A stretch of DNA of 51,264 nucleotides from Paenibacillaceae bacterium. GTDB lineage: Bacteria > Bacillota > Clostridia > Lachnospirales > Lachnospiraceae. Shown here piece after piece: positions 24,551 to 33,303 of this stretch. The stretch is taken from contig SVDS01000018.1 in assembly GCA_015057715.1 (NCBI GenBank), positions 1-51,264 of the forward strand, read 5' to 3'. The position numbers and the translations under genes are program-made. The number at the start of each line of letters is the position of its first letter. Position 1 is the first letter of the stretch. The notes beneath the pieces are model-generated. The model did no database searches, had not been told where the DNA came from, and worked only from the letters and a program-made list of their open reading frames with translations.

Positions 24551-25603
24551 TTATGTATTATAATATATTTTAAAGTACGTAAAGTTTTTTAATTCCTGTG
24601 GTAATTTTTGTAAATAATATTGATTTACCATCGAGTAATAACTTATATGTACTCCATCTAACTGCTCTCTATTATTTTCAACAGTAGTGTCTGTTTCGTC
24701 AAGCCCTCCTCCTTCTTTTAATTCACCACTTTTAATTTTTGTATATAAAACATACCATTCTTCAAATCGTATAATTACTTGTTCAAATTGTTGTCTTTCA
24801 TTAAAATCTCGAAACAAACTAATACGGTTAAAATGTTTAGTAGCTAATTCAGCAACCTTAATATAATTTTGTAAACGAAATCGCTTTGGAAGATGCTCTT
24901 CTAACTTATATTCATCCATTGCCTTATTGTTTTTTACTATATTCATTTCCATAAGGCAATACATAGATACAACTACAGCTGTAATCAAATAAAATGCATG
25001 TTCTATAGATTTTATAATAATACCATCTATATTATCTATATAAGTATACTGCCCTATAAGTCTTGTAATTGCAAAATCATCTGCATTCCACTCCAATGCT
25101 TGCCAATCTATGGGTTCAAGATAAGATCTAGAAATTTTACTATTTTCTAAGAACTCAGCAACATATTTTACATTATTTTCAACTGTATGGACCTTATAGT
25201 ACTCATCTATCTTAAACTTAATATAATCTATATGTCCATTGAAAATATGTCCTAATTCATGAAAAATTATTGTTCTAAGAGTCATCTCAATTAGGATATA
25301 CAAATATTGACTTGCAATTTTCTCTTCAAATTTATCTCTAAGTGTTATTATATTATAAAATCCTTCTATAACTAGCATTTGTTTATAATAATCATGAATT
25401 ATATTATAGGCCGCCAAACTAACCGTAACTTTATATTCTCCATTCTCTTTCTTTTCTGCTTTTGCAAAAATTTTCTTCTCTTCAATATCTGTTTGAAATT
25501 TTATATCAAGTTTTTTTTCAATCTTCAAATCGTTATTTATATATCCTAAACAGCCTCTAAATATAAGCTTTAAGTGTTCCTCTGCCTTTTCAATATCAAC
25601 CAA
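24551..25603 (-). CDS. Lit-like zinc metalloprotease (candidate phage exclusion protein)
   Basis: 350 aa, very AT-rich. The zinc site H115-E-L-G-H119 is followed by H124, and a third-ligand motif ExxAD lies at E171-W-N-A-D175. HExxHxxxxH plus ExxADxxA is also the layout of E. coli Lit (peptidase U49), which cleaves EF-Tu to block T4; a downstream HLPKRFR segment resembles Lit's HPAAYER region. Starts with TTG, with GGGGGAG upstream. It has its own promoter and terminator. Substrate and role are inferred; other HExxH peptidases are possible. Confidence 0.75.
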   Translation of the reverse strand: MVDIEKAEEHLKLIFRGCLGYINNDLKIEKKLDIKFQTDIEEKKIFAKAEKKENGEYKVTVSLAAYNIIHDYYKQMLVIEGFYNIITLRDKFEEKIASQYLYILIEMTLRTIIFHELGHIFNGHIDYIKFKIDEYYKVHTVENNVKYVAEFLENSKISRSYLEPIDWQALEWNADDFAITRLIGQYTYIDNIDGIIIKSIEHAFYLITAVVVSMYCLMEMNIVKNNKAMDEYKLEEHLPKRFRLQNYIKVAELATKHFNRISLFRDFNERQQFEQVIIRFEEWYVLYTKIKSGELKEGGGLDETDTTVENNREQLDGVHISYYSMVNQYYLQKLPQELKNFTYFKIYYNT

Positions 25604-25646
25604 TATTCTTCTCCCCCTTTACTCTGCTTATTACTATGTATGTTTA

Positions 25647-25675
25647 ATAATATAATAATTTCCACCAACTATCAA
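25647..25675 (-). promoter_or_regulatory. Promoter of the Lit-like moron gene
   Basis: TTGATA (25675-25670), 17-base spacer, TATTAT (25652-25647), embedded in the same 15-bp AATATTGATAGTTGG box (25679-25665) as the other moron cassette. Confidence 0.78.
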
Positions 25676-25812
25676 TATTAAGTTTTCAACGTGCACTCTT
25701 TCTTTCACAATCTCTTCACAGAACCATCAAACTCCCGTCACATTTCCCCGGTATATTAATACTTGTAAAGAGGCAAACAACCTTTTAATATAAATACTTT
25801 TTTTCATACTTC

Positions 25813-25842
25813 AGCCGGTAGGATTCCCCCATCTTACCGGCT
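25813..25842 (-). terminator. Hairpin downstream of the PAPS-reductase-like gene
   Basis: AGCCGGTA/TACCGGCT 8-bp stem with a 14-base loop, 11 bases after the stop at 25853. There is no immediate T-run, so it may be an mRNA 3' stabiliser rather than a strong terminator. Confidence 0.5.
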
Positions 25843-25852
25843 ACTCCTCTTT

Positions 25853-26926
25853 TTACGGCAGATAATCGTAAATTGACATCTGTACTGCCGGATAATCTTC
25901 CCAGGCTACCCCGATATAATCAAGGACCCTTCCCCAGCCATACTTTTCACCGGTTATCTCATCAACACAGCACTCATACATCCAGAAATGCCATGCTTTT
26001 TGATTATCTTCCCTCAGCCTATCAAATCGGTGCGGTCTTTTTTCTAGATGAATTCCAAACCCGCATATATCACAACCTGTCCTCTGGGCTTTTGTAGTAT
26101 ATAAAGTTCCATCTGATTTTCTTCGAATCTCACCATAAGCTCCGGGGACTGGGACTTTTAGATCAAGTGCCAACTGCAAAATATCCTGACGCATAAATGG
26201 AGCAAATGGCGCCGACCGTGTAACCTCTTTCCCGTAATAATTGCAGCCATTTTTCATAAGCGAAAATTCTCTTTGTCCACCTTCAGAAGCCATCAAACCA
26301 AGAAATGGAAAGCTGTTATGCTCTTTTGCCCATCGGTCGCATGGATCTTCTTTCATGTGCTTACAGCAATCTGCAGATACTCTGAAATTAGCGCATTTGC
26401 AGCATAGATCCGGTCGATGTTCCTGATAATTTCCTCCAAACAACTTAATCCACTTATCCGGAAGCTTGATTTTCTTTGAGTGTTGCCATTTGCCTTGTTC
26501 TCCCATATCCCCTGTCATGATTGCATGAATAAAGGTCTGTTTCTCGCTATCCTTAATCTGCAACAAGTTAATTTTGTGAGCCTTAGCTTTGCTGATAACT
26601 GGGAAACCAAGCTCTTGCAGCACCTTGTGTTTTGCCATATCCGGATAGATCGGTCTTACTCCTATCTGCTTATGTATCTTTCTGATGCTGGAATGCTCCA
26701 CCGCAGTAACTCCAATTGCAGGAACATCTAAGCCAATTGAATCAAGAAAGTATTTAAGAGTAATACTGTCCAGACCGCCTACTGAGACATGTACATTCAA
26801 ACCACGCTCATTTACAATCTCATCATAGAATTCCTTGGCCCTTTGTTCCGCCCGTCTGACTTTCACCTCATAAGGCAATCGCTGCATTGCAACAAATTTT
26901 TTAATATAATCTTTCTGTTCTGACAT
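25853..26926 (-). CDS. PAPS-reductase/ATP-pyrophosphatase family protein
   Basis: 357 aa with the PP-loop SVGGLDS (about residues 48-54) that binds ATP or PAPS. A cysteine-rich region follows: LCCKCANFRVSADCCKHMKEDPC and, later, TGCDICGFGIH, suggesting an iron-sulfur or zinc site. Such proteins are frequent in phage early operons; some relate to DndC/sulfur metabolism and some are thought to modify nucleic acid. No dnd partners are present, so the reaction here is unknown. Located between Lit-like and RusA genes. Confidence 0.85.
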   Translation of the reverse strand: MSEQKDYIKKFVAMQRLPYEVKVRRAEQRAKEFYDEIVNERGLNVHVSVGGLDSITLKYFLDSIGLDVPAIGVTAVEHSSIRKIHKQIGVRPIYPDMAKHKVLQELGFPVISKAKAHKINLLQIKDSEKQTFIHAIMTGDMGEQGKWQHSKKIKLPDKWIKLFGGNYQEHRPDLCCKCANFRVSADCCKHMKEDPCDRWAKEHNSFPFLGLMASEGGQREFSLMKNGCNYYGKEVTRSAPFAPFMRQDILQLALDLKVPVPGAYGEIRRKSDGTLYTTKAQRTGCDICGFGIHLEKRPHRFDRLREDNQKAWHFWMYECCVDEITGEKYGWGRVLDYIGVAWEDYPAVQMSIYDYLP

Positions 26927-26976
26927 TTCATAAAAGGACCCGCTATAGCATTACTCCGGCCGGAGGTCGGCTCCTT

Positions 26977-27192
26977 TCAGCTTTTTTCTTTTCTTCGCAT
27001 TCTCTGTCCCAACTCAGCTATCATTTCAGCAACCACCTGCTCCATGAATGGATACTTTTTCATCAGCACTACCGCCCAGGTGTTCATCCGTTCCCATTCG
27101 TCTGAATGCTTCGGGAGAACCTTTCCACGATAATTGAGCCAGAACTTGTTATAAACCTCTTCGAAACCTTTCTGTACATCCTGATCTGTCAT
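26977..27192 (-). CDS. Hypothetical phage protein (71 aa)
   Basis: Helical, with a basic C-terminus (MIAELGQRMRRKEKS). Its ATG overlaps the RusA stop by four bases, implying coupled translation. Unrecognised. Confidence 0.65.
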   Translation of the reverse strand: MTDQDVQKGFEEVYNKFWLNYRGKVLPKHSDEWERMNTWAVVLMKKYPFMEQVVAEMIAELGQRMRRKEKS

Positions 27193-27587
27193 AGGCTTTC
27201 CACCTTCACATAAATACCCGGGAGATCTGACCAGAACTTTTCCGTTACCTCAGACGCCACCTGTGCATCATCTTTCCAGAAGTGCAGCTCCGTCATAACG
27301 TCCTTAAGCAGTTTGACCAGATTATCCGTATCTGGCTTGCTGGTCTTGTATTCTCCGTTCTGGTGTTTTCCCAAGACGGGGAAGCACCACTTTGTTATCA
27401 ACCGCACTGGACCAATATACCTCTCTTCTGGTACATGCTGCCCTAAGTGAGCCAACAGCTTCGCCCTAGCCGTTTTCAGTTCGTCAGGTTCATAAAAGAT
27501 TGGTTTCCCATTCACCACATGAACTTGCTTTTCCTGGTGCGTCACGGTGGGGACCTTTTTCATTGGCATAAAAAATTCAGATACCAT
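27189..27587 (-). CDS. rusA: RusA-family Holliday junction resolvase
   Basis: 132 aa. The RusA signature KPDTDNLVKLLKDVMTELHFWKDDAQV contains the catalytic aspartates. It cuts four-way DNA junctions formed in phage recombination. AGAGGTAAAG precedes the ATG. First gene after the origin-like region. Confidence 0.92.
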   Translation of the reverse strand: MVSEFFMPMKKVPTVTHQEKQVHVVNGKPIFYEPDELKTARAKLLAHLGQHVPEERYIGPVRLITKWCFPVLGKHQNGEYKTSKPDTDNLVKLLKDVMTELHFWKDDAQVASEVTEKFWSDLPGIYVKVESL

Positions 27588-27599
27588 TCACTTTACCTC

Positions 27600-27907
27600 T
27601 CTAAATATTTAACGTATAAAATCGCTCTTGTGAAAATTTTTATTTGTCAAAGGACAGGGGAAGGAAGGAGGGTGGGCAGCGCTTAAGCCCACCTTTCTTT
27701 CCCCCTTTGACCGTCAGGGAAAATAGCCTTATATATATACGTAGTATATATAGCATTTCCTTTCCCTAGAAAATCTCGGTGTTTTTCCAACTTTTTCCCT
27801 GTGAGTGAAATTCTCGGTATTTCTCGACTTTTTCACTTTTTAAGGGAAAGGGAAATCATTCGAATATTTCACAACAAAGGAAACTATTTCCCTTCGACTT
27901 TTTCCCT
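27600..27907. other. Origin-like non-coding region: hairpin, AT palindrome, iteron-like repeats
   Basis: About 320 bases without a gene between the replication protein and RusA. It contains a G/C hairpin (GGTGGGC 27671-27677 with GCCCACC 27687-27693) and an AT-rich palindrome TATATATAC-GTA-GTATATATA (27732-27752). Two imperfect direct repeats lie at 27769-27800 and 27807-27837 (shared CTCGGT and CTTTTTC), with a partial third at 27893-27907. This combination beside a primase-helicase gene is typical of a phage replication origin. The assignment is inferred. Confidence 0.55.
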
Positions 27908-28780
27908 TTACTTCTTACCTACATAACCCTCATCAATCCAGAACCCACCATGCTCTTTTATGCGATTCCGGACTGTTTTTTCTGTCGTTCCCATACCTTC
28001 TGCAAGATCTTTTATACTCACCTTTCCATCTTCGTTAAAGCTTTTTAGGGATTCATATTGTGTTTCCAAGCTCTCTTTGCGTTCCTTCTTTGCTTCTTCC
28101 GGAGACTTCTTTTTACTAAAGTTTCTCTTCCATGAAGGGGCATCCGTCTCTGGCTGAATATCTCCCAGTACTCCAGACTGATCCACTACATGAATCGGAT
28201 AATTAAACCAGAGATTTTGCGGTTCGAATTTAGAAAACTCTCGCAAGGTTCCTTCAATTCTCCACGCCGTCATTGCCTTTACTTTGGCCTTGGCGGCTTC
28301 GATATTACGTTCCAATGCAGCCATTTGCCACTTGTCCAGCTTCTCTTTGCAGTAATTAAGCATCTGGAAGCTACTACATAAATCGTCCAGAGAGAGATCG
28401 TCTTCCCACTTAAAGTGTGCATCAAGGTACTGCTTGCAGGCTTCACACACCGCTTTATTTTCCTGCTGTTTCATTAACTCTTCGGTTGTTTCAAGCTCTA
28501 TTAAATCGATGAGTGCATCCGGATCCCTGGCAAATACTCCCGATCCGCTGGCGCGATCCATGGACTTCTTTCCGCCCTGGCTTCCCTTGCTGTGATGGTG
28601 GCAGTAAATCACCGCCACACCAAGTTCCGTACACACCTTGTCGAACTGATTACAGAAATTAGACATCTGATCCGCGCTGTTTTCGTCACCGGTAATGACC
28701 TTGTAGATCGGGTCAATGACAATGGCTATGTAATTCTTTTTCGCCGCCCTGCGGATCAGCATGGGCGCCAGCTTATCCAT
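27908..28780 (-). pseudogene. C-terminal part of frameshifted RepA-like primase-helicase
   Basis: 290 aa. It holds the Walker B part of an AAA_25/RepA-like ATPase (NYIAIVIDPIYKV, AVIYCHHHSKGS, SGSGVFARDPDALIDL). Coiled and winged-helix regions follow (KVSIKDLAEGMGTTEKTVRNRIKEHGG). Its Walker A lies in the upstream frame. An ATG at 28780 with AGAGGGAAG upstream could still allow separate translation, giving a two-chain ATPase. One inserted base near 28774-28780 would fuse the two frames. Confidence 0.8.
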
Positions 28781-30114
28781 GGACGGGACTTCCCTCTTAG
28801 ATTCCAGATATCTATGTTTTTAAGATTGTTTGGCTGCCACCCAAGAGCCTGATACACATCCTTAAAACGGTGGAGACAGCTGGCCCGATCAAGCTCTAAA
28901 TTTACATACATGATCTTTCCCTGCGTGCAATCCCAGTTAAGCCACTTTTTTCCCTCAGCTATGGCGATACACATTTCTATCTGAAGAAAGGACTTTCCCG
29001 CTTTTGATGGTCCTGCAATCAGCATCTTATGCCCCTGACGTAGCATTCCATCAATCAGGGTCGGTGCCAGCTCCGGAAGATTGTTCCATACATCGTCCAG
29101 GCTTTCCGGATCCGGTAGATCATCATTGATGGATTCAATCCATTCTTTCCACTCCGCCCAGCTCTCTTTTCCTATGTTGGTGTCAACAATAAACTGCTTC
29201 TGACCGCCTCGCATAATGCCGGGCATTCTGGAGAGTCTAGAGGGATTGCGGTTCTGCTGATCAATGGCAAGTCCGTTTTTTTTGCAGATATCATATAGAT
29301 AATCCACCCGTTTCCGGTATTCGCTGTAATCTGCAGCGTCAACTCTTACAATGGCATGGAGACTCTTTCCACCGCTGTGCACCAGACAGGCAACCGGTAA
29401 TTCCAACTCCCGGATAATGGCGTGCTGCTTCTCAATCTCCATGGAATCCGATTCCACCAGTGCATACTTAAAATCGCATACATTCTCATTCTTTACGCCT
29501 TTTCCGTCCAGAGGATTAAAGCGGATCCATGCGCCACCCTCCGGATCGTAATCGCCAAGTACGCTGCCAAGATCGCCCTTACATTGAGATAGAAGTTCAA
29601 TAAGTTGTCCCGCTGTTCTACTGAAAGCACCTTTATCTGCAGGAAGGAATTTCTCATCCTTCTTCCAACTCTTTACTACATAACCGACATTCTCCCCAGC
29701 TTCAAACAGGGTTTCTAAATACTTTATAAGCTCCCCAGCCGGATCCCACCGCCCGGGCTCTGTGACTTCTCTCTCTTCTACCCAGTTTTTATCAACAACA
29801 ACTCCTTCTGCTGAAACGGTATCGTTCCAATCAAGGGCTGTACCGGGATCATAAGGTGGAGTCCACCCCCGATCCCTTGCATATTGGACAATGGTCCCAC
29901 CTGTTACCGGAGTACCGGCCCCGTGGAAGCCCCGCCATTTCTTTTCACATTCCCCCGCGTGATACCGCTGGTCGTTCATGCTCCATCGGTCCCACACATC
30001 AACGGAATACCCTTCATGCTGCAAAGCCATGCCAACATTAATCCAGTCCTGATATTCAAGATCTGATGGGTCTATATGATTTAGGACCTCCATGAGGTCG
30101 TATGTACTATCCAT
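28756..30114 (-). pseudogene. N-terminal part of frameshifted PriCT/RepA-like primase-helicase
   Basis: 452 aa. The N-terminus (EYQDWINVGMALQHEGYSVDVWDRWS) is a PriCT_2 domain. A primase-like segment follows (VSDSMEIEKQH-type, LVHSGGKSLHAIVRVDA), and then the ATPase Walker A AGPSKAGKSF. The frame breaks off after IWNLRGKSRP and ends nine residues later. The intact homologous order would continue MDKLAPMLI in the other frame. A one-base loss in a short C run is the simplest explanation. No slippery heptamer is seen. Confidence 0.85.
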
Positions 30115-30127
30115 GTTTCAAGTCTCC

Positions 30128-31711
30128 TTATTCCGGTATATACTCACGCGGATTTACGCCAGAAGGGGCGCCCCGCCAGCCTGCCGCTGCGATACGGTCA
30201 ATCATGTTCTTGGCATTGTCAAAATTCCATGTTCCCACATGCTGAAAGCCATACTTTTCTAGGCAACGGATCTGCTTTGGCGTGCTTAAGTTTTCTTCAC
30301 GGCGTTTGTTCAGTCGGTCTAAAATCAGGTTAGCTTTTCCAGCATTGTCTATTTCATCCGGCATGATTCCGCGCTTTTCCAGTTCTTTCTTTTGCTTATC
30401 AGTAGGTGGCGACATTTCCCAGCCAAAAGCCGGAACATATCCGGATAAATCCTCCGCCTGAATGCTCATTTCAAACTGCAATGGATCCACCAATGCTTTC
30501 TTACGCTTCTTCATTTCTTCCAGCTTCTTTGCAAGGGCTTCTTCTCTCTGCGCAACAACATCTTCTGCAGCTTGTTTTTCTGCCAGTTCTATATCCACGG
30601 GACAGCCAGCCTGTTCGATGTTCTCAGTCATTTTCCGGGCTACTTCCTCATCCTGACAGATCAGACTGGCAGGGTGGCAAAGCTCATGGCGTTCTGTATG
30701 CCATAAGAAGTCCAGTAAGAGTAAGTGGTCCTTTCCCGGAAACAACCGGGTTCCACGTCCAACCATCTGACTGTAAAGGCTGCGTACCTTTGTGGGTCTG
30801 AGTACCACGATACAGTCAACACTGGGGCAGTCCCACCCTTCGGTCAGTAACATGGAATTACACAGAACGTTATAATCTCCCCGCTCATAGGCTGCCAGCA
30901 CTTCGGCACGATCCTTGCTGTCTCCGTTTACCTCTGCTGCCTTAAAACCTTTGTTATTTAGAATGTCCCTGAATTTTTGACTTGTTTTGACCAGAGGAAG
31001 AAATACAACCGTTTTCCGGTCCTTGCAGTGCTTTTCCATTTCATCGGCAATCTGATATAAGTATGGATCCAGAGCGGTTGCAATATCTCCAGATTTAAAG
31101 TCACCCGACTGCATTCCAACTGCTGATAGATCCAGCTTAAGGGGAAGGGTCAGGGCTTTGATCGGGGAGAGATAGCCGGCTTTAATTGCCTTTGGAAGTG
31201 TATACTCATAAGCCAGACTGTCAAAGCATTCCCCCAGGTTTCGCATATCACCACGATCCGGTGTTGCTGTTACGCCTAAAATATTGGCTTCTTTGAAATA
31301 ATCTAAGATCTTTTGATAACTGTCAGATAGGCAGTGATGTGCTTCATCAATGATAATGGTGTCAAAGTAATCTACAGGAAACTGCTTTAACCGTTTTTCT
31401 CTTGTAAGGCTCTGGACGGATCCAACCACAACCCGGAACCAACTCCCTAGGCAGGTTTCTTCAGCCTTTTCCGTAGCACACCCAAGCCCAGTAGCTTTCC
31501 CGATCTTATCGGCAGCCTGATCTAAAAGCTCCCCGCGATGTGCCATAATGAGCACCCTGTTTCCCCTGCGCACACAATCCTCTGTTACTTTTGCAAATAC
31601 GATAGTTTTACCACACCCCGTAGGGAGGACCAGGAGCGTCCGCTTGACGCCCTTGTCCCATTCTTCAAAGATTGCAGCCTTTGCCTCTGACTGATATGGT
31701 CTAAGTTCCAT
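30128..31711 (-). CDS. SF2 DEAD/DEAH-box helicase
   Basis: 527 aa. Motif I PTGCGKT (residues 30-36) and motif II DEAH (122-125) are seen, with motif III-like VTATPDRGD, and VGRGTRLFPGKDHLLLLDF marks motif VI. A ResIII/SSL2-type phage replication helicase. The C-terminal region beyond about 400 is charged and coiled. It follows the DUF669 gene by two bases, in the recombination/replication block. Confidence 0.94.
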   Translation of the reverse strand: MELRPYQSEAKAAIFEEWDKGVKRTLLVLPTGCGKTIVFAKVTEDCVRRGNRVLIMAHRGELLDQAADKIGKATGLGCATEKAEETCLGSWFRVVVGSVQSLTREKRLKQFPVDYFDTIIIDEAHHCLSDSYQKILDYFKEANILGVTATPDRGDMRNLGECFDSLAYEYTLPKAIKAGYLSPIKALTLPLKLDLSAVGMQSGDFKSGDIATALDPYLYQIADEMEKHCKDRKTVVFLPLVKTSQKFRDILNNKGFKAAEVNGDSKDRAEVLAAYERGDYNVLCNSMLLTEGWDCPSVDCIVVLRPTKVRSLYSQMVGRGTRLFPGKDHLLLLDFLWHTERHELCHPASLICQDEEVARKMTENIEQAGCPVDIELAEKQAAEDVVAQREEALAKKLEEMKKRKKALVDPLQFEMSIQAEDLSGYVPAFGWEMSPPTDKQKKELEKRGIMPDEIDNAGKANLILDRLNKRREENLSTPKQIRCLEKYGFQHVGTWNFDNAKNMIDRIAAAGWRGAPSGVNPREYIPE

Positions 31712-31713
31712 AA

Positions 31714-32163
31714 TTAAAACTTCCCTGCCTCAAATTTTTTAGGTTCATATGGAAGATATCTCTTCACATGATTAAACTTCTTAGTCGGATCGTCTCTTCC
31801 AGGCGTCACCTCGATCGTAGCTTTCCCTTTCGCTCCGGGGACTGCTGGCCAGTTCATTCTGACTTTGCCCTCGATTTCTTTTTCACCAATGCAAAGGAAG
31901 AACTGTGCAATTTTCCACTGCATCTTATCATAAAGAAGTAAGTTCTCTGTAAGGAGAGTGGTTCCCTCCTGGGTGTCGATTCTCAGCTTTAAGATTGCTT
32001 TGTTACACTCTGGAGATTTATCACCGCCTGGGTGTCTGGCCCGTTCGAATGACTCCACTGTAAACTCATAATCTCCAGGAGGAAGGAGGACAAAGTCCCC
32101 GCCCCCTTCGCCTTTTTCTACTTCATCGTCCCATCCTAATTCTTTTGCTTCATAATCTGCCAT
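31714..32163 (-). CDS. DUF669 protein, probable single-strand-binding role
   Basis: 149 aa with VLLPPGDYEFTVESFERARH and VPGAKGKATIEVTPG, characteristic of DUF669. This family lies between Sak4-like ATPases and helicases in many phages and is thought to bind ssDNA. Position supports that; function is not proven. Confidence 0.88.
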   Translation of the reverse strand: MADYEAKELGWDDEVEKGEGGGDFVLLPPGDYEFTVESFERARHPGGDKSPECNKAILKLRIDTQEGTTLLTENLLLYDKMQWKIAQFFLCIGEKEIEGKVRMNWPAVPGAKGKATIEVTPGRDDPTKKFNHVKRYLPYEPKKFEAGKF

Positions 32164-32178
32164 CTGTTATATCCTCCT

Positions 32179-33303
32179 CTAATTGAATACCAAGCTGTCG
32201 GTTTCTTTCATTTCTTTAACCATTCCATAGACCTGTTCCCAAGCGCCCACAAGCACTCCAGCTATAAAATCCTGCGGATAATCTGCCACTTTCATATCTG
32301 CAGGAAAGTATCCTCTGGCTGCAACTACGTTCTGGATATCCCACTCATCCACACCGCTACGAATCATCAGATCACGGAGGGCTTTTGGAATCCGCTCGTC
32401 CACCTTCACTTCTGGTGGGGTTACTGATTCTGACTTTGTATCCACCGGCGGAGCTGTTTTCTCTTCCGTTGGAGACTCTTTTCCGCTCTGGCTGACAGTA
32501 CTCCCAGAGTCCTCCTGTTTCGGCTGAGTAACTGGTGGAGTGATCTTCTTTTCTTCCGAAGCGGGATTTCCCACAACGGAACTTTCTATGATGTGGCGAA
32601 TTGAGTCATACTCAAATGGCACCTCGTCAGGAAGACCATAGCGGTTTTTGGCATCCCAGCAAGAGTGATGGGTTGTGTACATGACGCGTCTGCCGCCCTG
32701 AGCTTTGTTCTTTCCTTTCTGAGCACCCTGACCGTCTACGTTGACTACCATAGTCTTATAGTTGCAGAACAGGACCATATCCGCCCATTCCTTTACCATA
32801 GGAGCCACGCCTTTACTTAGCTTCATTTCCCACCGATCATAAGCTCCCATTTCATCCGGTTGTTCAAACTTCCGCATTTTTGCATGAGCTGTTAAAACCA
32901 CGTTGATTCCGATTTTTGTGACATCAGTAAGAAGATTTAGAAGCTTTCCGAATTCCTCCTGAATGTATGTATAACCTTTTCCATAGCCAAAATCTTCAAT
33001 GCTGCTTTTCTGATTCTTCGTGCAAACACTGGTAGTACAAAGCGTTTCAGCCCAGTCTGCAGTATCGACGATTAAAGTTTTGCAGACATTGGGCGTCTTG
33101 ATCACATCTGAAACCTGATTCAAAATCATGGTCCAGCTGCTAGGCTCCGGAAGTCTGGCTACATCCATATCCTTGGTGCTTCCCTCTGTATCAATAAATA
33201 CCGGATCCGGGAACCGTGCAGCAAATGTTGACTTACCAATACCTTCCGGGCCATATACAACAGTCTTCTTCGCCCCTGGCAACTTTCCTCTAACAATCTG
33301 CAT
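32179..33303 (-). CDS. Sak4-like RecA-fold ATPase (AAA_24)
   Basis: 374 aa. Walker A is YGPEGIGKST (about residues 17-26) and Walker B-like CKTLIVDTADWAE. The C-terminal region (about 240-374) is Pro/Ser/Glu-rich and ends in a small domain. Such proteins are phage recombinases that act with a DUF669/SSB partner on ssDNA annealing. The ATG at 33303 overlaps the previous stop (TAATG) and follows GGAAGGAG; a start at 33324 would lie within that site. Confidence 0.9.
   Translation of the reverse strand: MQIVRGKLPGAKKTVVYGPEGIGKSTFAARFPDPVFIDTEGSTKDMDVARLPEPSSWTMILNQVSDVIKTPNVCKTLIVDTADWAETLCTTSVCTKNQKSSIEDFGYGKGYTYIQEEFGKLLNLLTDVTKIGINVVLTAHAKMRKFEQPDEMGAYDRWEMKLSKGVAPMVKEWADMVLFCNYKTMVVNVDGQGAQKGKNKAQGGRRVMYTTHHSCWDAKNRYGLPDEVPFEYDSIRHIIESSVVGNPASEEKKITPPVTQPKQEDSGSTVSQSGKESPTEEKTAPPVDTKSESVTPPEVKVDERIPKALRDLMIRSGVDEWDIQNVVAARGYFPADMKVADYPQDFIAGVLVGAWEQVYGMVKEMKETDSLVFN

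Larger units (their letters stand above)
24517..25679. repeat. Cassette 2 bounded by the same inverted repeat (13/15 left, 15/15 right)
   Basis: Left copy 24517-24531 has two mismatches; right copy 25665-25679 is identical to the cassette 1 right copy. The cassette encloses the Lit-like gene. Confidence 0.72.

Noticed and set aside
28756-28780. Programmed frameshift as explanation of the split primase-helicase
   Set aside because: No X XXY YYZ heptamer or downstream stem is visible, unlike the tail chaperone site; a one-base deletion or sequencing error is simpler.
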